Positions 6,756 to 8,523 of a stretch of 8,523 nt of DNA are shown here, piece after piece (within the stretch, counting starts at the first letter, position 1; each line of letters starts with the position of its first letter). Source of the DNA: DASPTH01 sp046727575 (GTDB taxonomy: Bacteria; Actinomycetota; Acidimicrobiia; IMCC26256; DASPTH01); NCBI GenBank assembly GCA_046727575.1, contig JBKPCV010000048.1, forward strand, positions 1 through 8,523, in the 5' to 3' direction. The notes beneath the pieces were generated by a model, which was given only the letters and a program-made list of their open reading frames with translations, was not told where the DNA came from and searched no databases. Made by a program: the position numbers and the translations under genes.

Positions 6756-7502
6756 GTGAGCACGCGGACCCTCGTCATCATTCCGGCGTACAACGAGGAG
6801 GACTCGCTGCCCGGAGTGCTCAAGGAGCTGGCGGAGCAGACACCCGAGCACGATGTGCTGGTCGTCTCCGACGGTTCCACCGACCGCACCGCCGACGTGG
6901 CGCGCGAGGCGGGAGCATCGGTCGCAGTGCTGCCGTTCAACCTCGGCATCGGTGGCGCGCTCCGAACCGGATTCGCGTTCGCCGTACGCAACGGCTACGA
7001 GCGCGCCGTGCAGTTCGATGCCGATGGGCAACATGATCCGCTCGCGGTGCGGCTCCTGCTGGACCGACTGGACGCGGGCGCCGACATGGTGATCGGCAGC
7101 CGGTTCGCGGAGGGCGGGGCTGTCACGTACCACGTCACGTGGACGCGCCGGCAGGCGATGAAGTTCCTGCAGCGGCTCGTGCGTATCCTCGTGCGCCAGC
7201 AGTTCACCGACACCAGCTCGGGCTTCCGCGCGTTCTCTCGACCTGTGCTCGAGTACTTCGCGGTGACGTATCCGGTCGAGTACATGGACTCGGTCGAGGC
7301 GCTCGTGCTCGCCTGCAACGCGGGCTTCCGAGTCGAGGAGGTCGGCGTCAACATGCGCGGCCGCACCGGCGGTGCGCCGTCCAGCCGACGTCTCAAGCTC
7401 GTCTACTACTACGTGCGGCTCGTCGTGGTGCTGGTGGCATCGACCACAAGTCGTGGACAACGGGCGCGCCGCACCGCGGATCGAGGAGGAGGAGCGACAT
7501 GA
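6756..7502 (+). CDS. GT2 family glycosyltransferase, dolichol-phosphate-mannose-synthase-like
   Basis: A 248-residue GT-A fold enzyme likely to transfer a sugar from a nucleotide donor to polyprenyl phosphate at the cytoplasmic face. Seen in order: the nucleotide-binding start VIIPAYNEE (7-15); VVSDGSTDRT (36-45); a glycine-rich LGIGGALRTGF (63-73); the metal-binding DADGQHDP (88-95, DXD-type D88 and D90); VIGSRF; TDTSSGFRAFSR, the acceptor-side block of DPM-like enzymes; and MRGRTGGAPSS near the C-terminus. A single hydrophobic stretch (LVYYYVRLVVVLVA) ends the domain, with no C-terminal transmembrane pair. The adjacent DUF2304 protein may supply membrane anchoring. The last codons contain the Shine-Dalgarno of the next gene, and the stop overlaps its start as ATGA. 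GTG 6756 sits 2 nt after the acyltransferase stop. The sugar is unknown. Confidence 0.92.
   Translation: MSTRTLVIIPAYNEEDSLPGVLKELAEQTPEHDVLVVSDGSTDRTADVAREAGASVAVLPFNLGIGGALRTGFAFAVRNGYERAVQFDADGQHDPLAVRLLLDRLDAGADMVIGSRFAEGGAVTYHVTWTRRQAMKFLQRLVRILVRQQFTDTSSGFRAFSRPVLEYFAVTYPVEYMDSVEALVLACNAGFRVEEVGVNMRGRTGGAPSSRRLKLVYYYVRLVVVLVASTTSRGQRARRTADRGGGAT
7484..7494 (+). promoter_or_regulatory. Strong ribosome binding site (AGGAGGAGGAG) inside the GT2 coding sequence
   Basis: A purine run containing a perfect AGGAGG at 7487-7492, 6 nt before ATG 7499. It is the strongest Shine-Dalgarno in the window. It also encodes the final Gly-rich residues of the GT2 protein. It fixes the DUF2304 start and suggests that protein needs efficient translation alongside GT2. 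Confidence 0.8.
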
Positions 7503-7879
7503 CGCGCACGCTCGGTGCGATGAGCACGTCGGCGCACGTCCTCGTCATCGTGCTGGCGGCGGCGGTGATCTTCTTCATCGTGCATCTGGTGCGAAGCCGG
7601 CAGCTGCGGGCCAAGTACTCGGTGCTGTGGTTCTCGCTCGGCCTCGCCCTCGCGGTGCTCGCCATCGTCCCCGACCTGCTCGTCGACCTCTCGGATCTCG
7701 TCGGGATCGCCTACGCGCCAGCCACGTTCATGCTGCTCGCCCTCAGCTTTCTCCTGCTGCTGGTGCTGCACTTCTCGTGGGAGCTGTCGCGGCTCGAGGA
7801 TCGCACGCGCACGTTGGCCGAGGAACACGCGTTGCTCCGACAGGAGTTCGAGGCGAGCTCGCGTCAGGCGCGGGACTGA
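7499..7879 (+). CDS. DUF2304 small membrane protein, partner of the GT2 enzyme
   Basis: A 126-residue protein. It has three hydrophobic helices (about 13-31, 42-62 and 70-92) with the family signature between the first two: a basic loop RSRQLRAKYSVLWFSL (32-47), then the G-I-x-x-x-P element (G69, I70, P74) before the third helix. The C-terminus (about 95-122, LSRLEDRTRTLAEEHALLRQEFE) is charged, heptad-like and probably a short coiled coil on the cytoplasmic side. DUF2304 genes commonly sit beside GT2 polyprenyl-phosphate glycosyltransferases in archaea and actinobacteria, and a membrane-anchor or accessory role is the usual guess; no biochemical function is established to my knowledge. The start is ATG 7499, overlapping the GT2 stop by 4 nt (ATGA) and preceded by a perfect AGGAGG. 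ATG 7520 is an unlikely alternative. Confidence 0.88.
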   Translation: MTRTLGAMSTSAHVLVIVLAAAVIFFIVHLVRSRQLRAKYSVLWFSLGLALAVLAIVPDLLVDLSDLVGIAYAPATFMLLALSFLLLLVLHFSWELSRLEDRTRTLAEEHALLRQEFEASSRQARD

Positions 7880-7908
7880 CCTCCACTCGGCCGAATCCGC
7901 GTCTTGCG

Positions 7909-7914
7909 TAGACT
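7909..7914 (+). promoter_or_regulatory. Candidate -10 promoter element TAGACT for a leaderless or 3-nt-leader transcript
   Basis: TAGACT matches the actinobacterial TANNNT -10 consensus. Transcription starting 7 nt after it, at A7921, would place GTG 7924 three nucleotides into the mRNA. There is no Shine-Dalgarno before GTG 7924 or GTG 7930, which agrees with leaderless-type initiation. No clear -35 box is visible. It lies in the only gap (7880-7923) downstream of the GT2-DUF2304 unit, so the last gene is probably transcribed independently. Confidence 0.5.
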
Positions 7915-7923
7915 CTCGGCATC

Positions 7924-8523
7924 GTGGCCGTGACCGAACTCACCGAGCCGCGCCGCGCGCGCAGGACGCAGCGCCGGCAAGCCGAAGTTCCGCAGTATGC
8001 GTACCAGCCCGCGCTCGACGGCATCCGGGCCTTCGCGGTCGGCGGCGTCATGCTGTATCACGCGTCGCAGACGTGGGCGCTCGGCGGTTTCCTCGGCGTC
8101 GACGCGTTCTTCGTCCTGAGTGGCTTCCTCATCACCACACTTCTGATCACCGAGTGGGGCGCGCGCGCCCGGATCGACCTCGCCGCGTTCTGGCTGCGCA
8201 GAGCACGGCGGCTGCTCCCTGCGCTCGTCCTCGTGATGCTCGGAATCGTGTTCTACGCGGCGGTGTTCGCAGCCCCGGCGGAGGTCGAGAAGATTCGCTC
8301 CGACGGTTTCGCCACCCTCGGCTATTCCGCGAACTGGAAATTCATCTTCTCGGGACAGTCGTACTTCGACCAGTTCACACAGCCGTCACCCTTCCGGCAC
8401 ATGTGGTCGCTGGCGATCGAGGAGCAGTTCTACCTGCTGTGGCCGATCATCGTGTTCGGCATCCTGTGGGCCACTCGCTCGATCAAGACGTTGCTGGTCG
8501 CGGCGTGCGGGATGCTCGCGGGC
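7924..8523 (+). CDS. OafA-type acyltransferase family 3 protein (3' partial)
   Basis: The frame is open from GTG 7924 to the window edge (200 codons), so the C-terminus is missing. After a basic N-terminus (PRRARRTQRRQ), the AT3 signature appears as LDGIRAFAVGGVMLYHA with the R-x10-H pair (R35, H46), then GGFLGVDAFFVLSGFLIT. FWLRRARRLLPALV follows, and the MWSLAIEEQFYLLWP block near residue 160-175 is characteristic of OafA/YrhL-type O-acyltransferases. These are membrane enzymes that acylate polysaccharides, lipids or peptidoglycan sugars, and many carry a C-terminal extracytoplasmic SGNH domain. Whether this one does cannot be seen here. It belongs to a different AT3 subgroup from the stand-alone protein at 5476-6753. 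GTG 7930 is an alternative start. Its own promoter-like element precedes it. Confidence 0.92.
   Translation, partial: MAVTELTEPRRARRTQRRQAEVPQYAYQPALDGIRAFAVGGVMLYHASQTWALGGFLGVDAFFVLSGFLITTLLITEWGARARIDLAAFWLRRARRLLPALVLVMLGIVFYAAVFAAPAEVEKIRSDGFATLGYSANWKFIFSGQSYFDQFTQPSPFRHMWSLAIEEQFYLLWPIIVFGILWATRSIKTLLVAACGMLAG

Noticed and set aside
7139..7498. Upstream extension of the DUF2304 frame inside the GT2 gene
   Set aside because: It overlaps conserved GT2 coding sequence in another frame, while ATG 7499 has a perfect AGGAGG 6 nt upstream and gives the usual DUF2304 length.
7880..7923. Intrinsic terminator after the DUF2304 gene
   Set aside because: No inverted repeat followed by a T-run is visible in these 44 nt; only the -10-like element stands out.

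Overview
The window is a gene-dense, very GC-rich stretch. All genes lie on the + strand, third codon positions are strongly G/C, and GTG starts are frequent. Together with leaderless-looking TANNNT promoter motifs and an actinobacterial-type PKD protein, this suggests an actinobacterium. Acidimicrobiia is my best guess, from general resemblance only. There are no rRNA or tRNA genes, insertion sequences, CRISPR arrays or phage genes. The only non-coding stretches are short: about 74 nt before the universal stress protein, about 98 nt before the flavoprotein under the start I prefer, and 44 nt before the last gene.

Layout from left to right: (1) the 3' part of a probable exported PKD-domain protein (1-528); (2) a single-domain universal stress protein (603-1055); (3) a DUF2142 polytopic membrane protein (1071-2528); (4) a GT39/PMT_2-like GT-C membrane glycosyltransferase, annotated from TTG 2614 to 3876 but probably starting further upstream; (5) a UDP-galactopyranose-mutase-like FAD oxidoreductase (3975-5474); (6) an acyltransferase-3 membrane protein (5476-6753); (7) a GT2 glycosyltransferase of the dolichol-phosphate-mannose-synthase type (6756-7502); (8) a small DUF2304 membrane protein (7499-7879); (9) the first 200 codons of a second, OafA-type acyltransferase-3 protein (7924 to the window edge).

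Genes 3 to 9 read as part of a locus for making and decorating an envelope glycan. In the usual scheme for these families, the GT2 enzyme with its DUF2304 partner would load a sugar onto polyprenyl phosphate in the cytoplasm. The multi-membrane GT-C protein (and perhaps the DUF2142 protein) would use lipid-linked sugars on the outer face. The flavoenzyme would modify a nucleotide sugar or glycan precursor, and the acyltransferases would add acyl groups. Genes 5 to 8 are almost certainly one transcriptional unit: junctions are 1 nt, 2 nt and a 4-nt ATGA overlap. The specific substrates cannot be read from sequence. I see no clearly unprecedented system. The most interesting points are the missing start codon of gene 4, a promoter-like 11-mer repeated before genes 5 and 9, and the pairing of the UGM-like flavoenzyme with an acyltransferase and a GT2-DUF2304 module.
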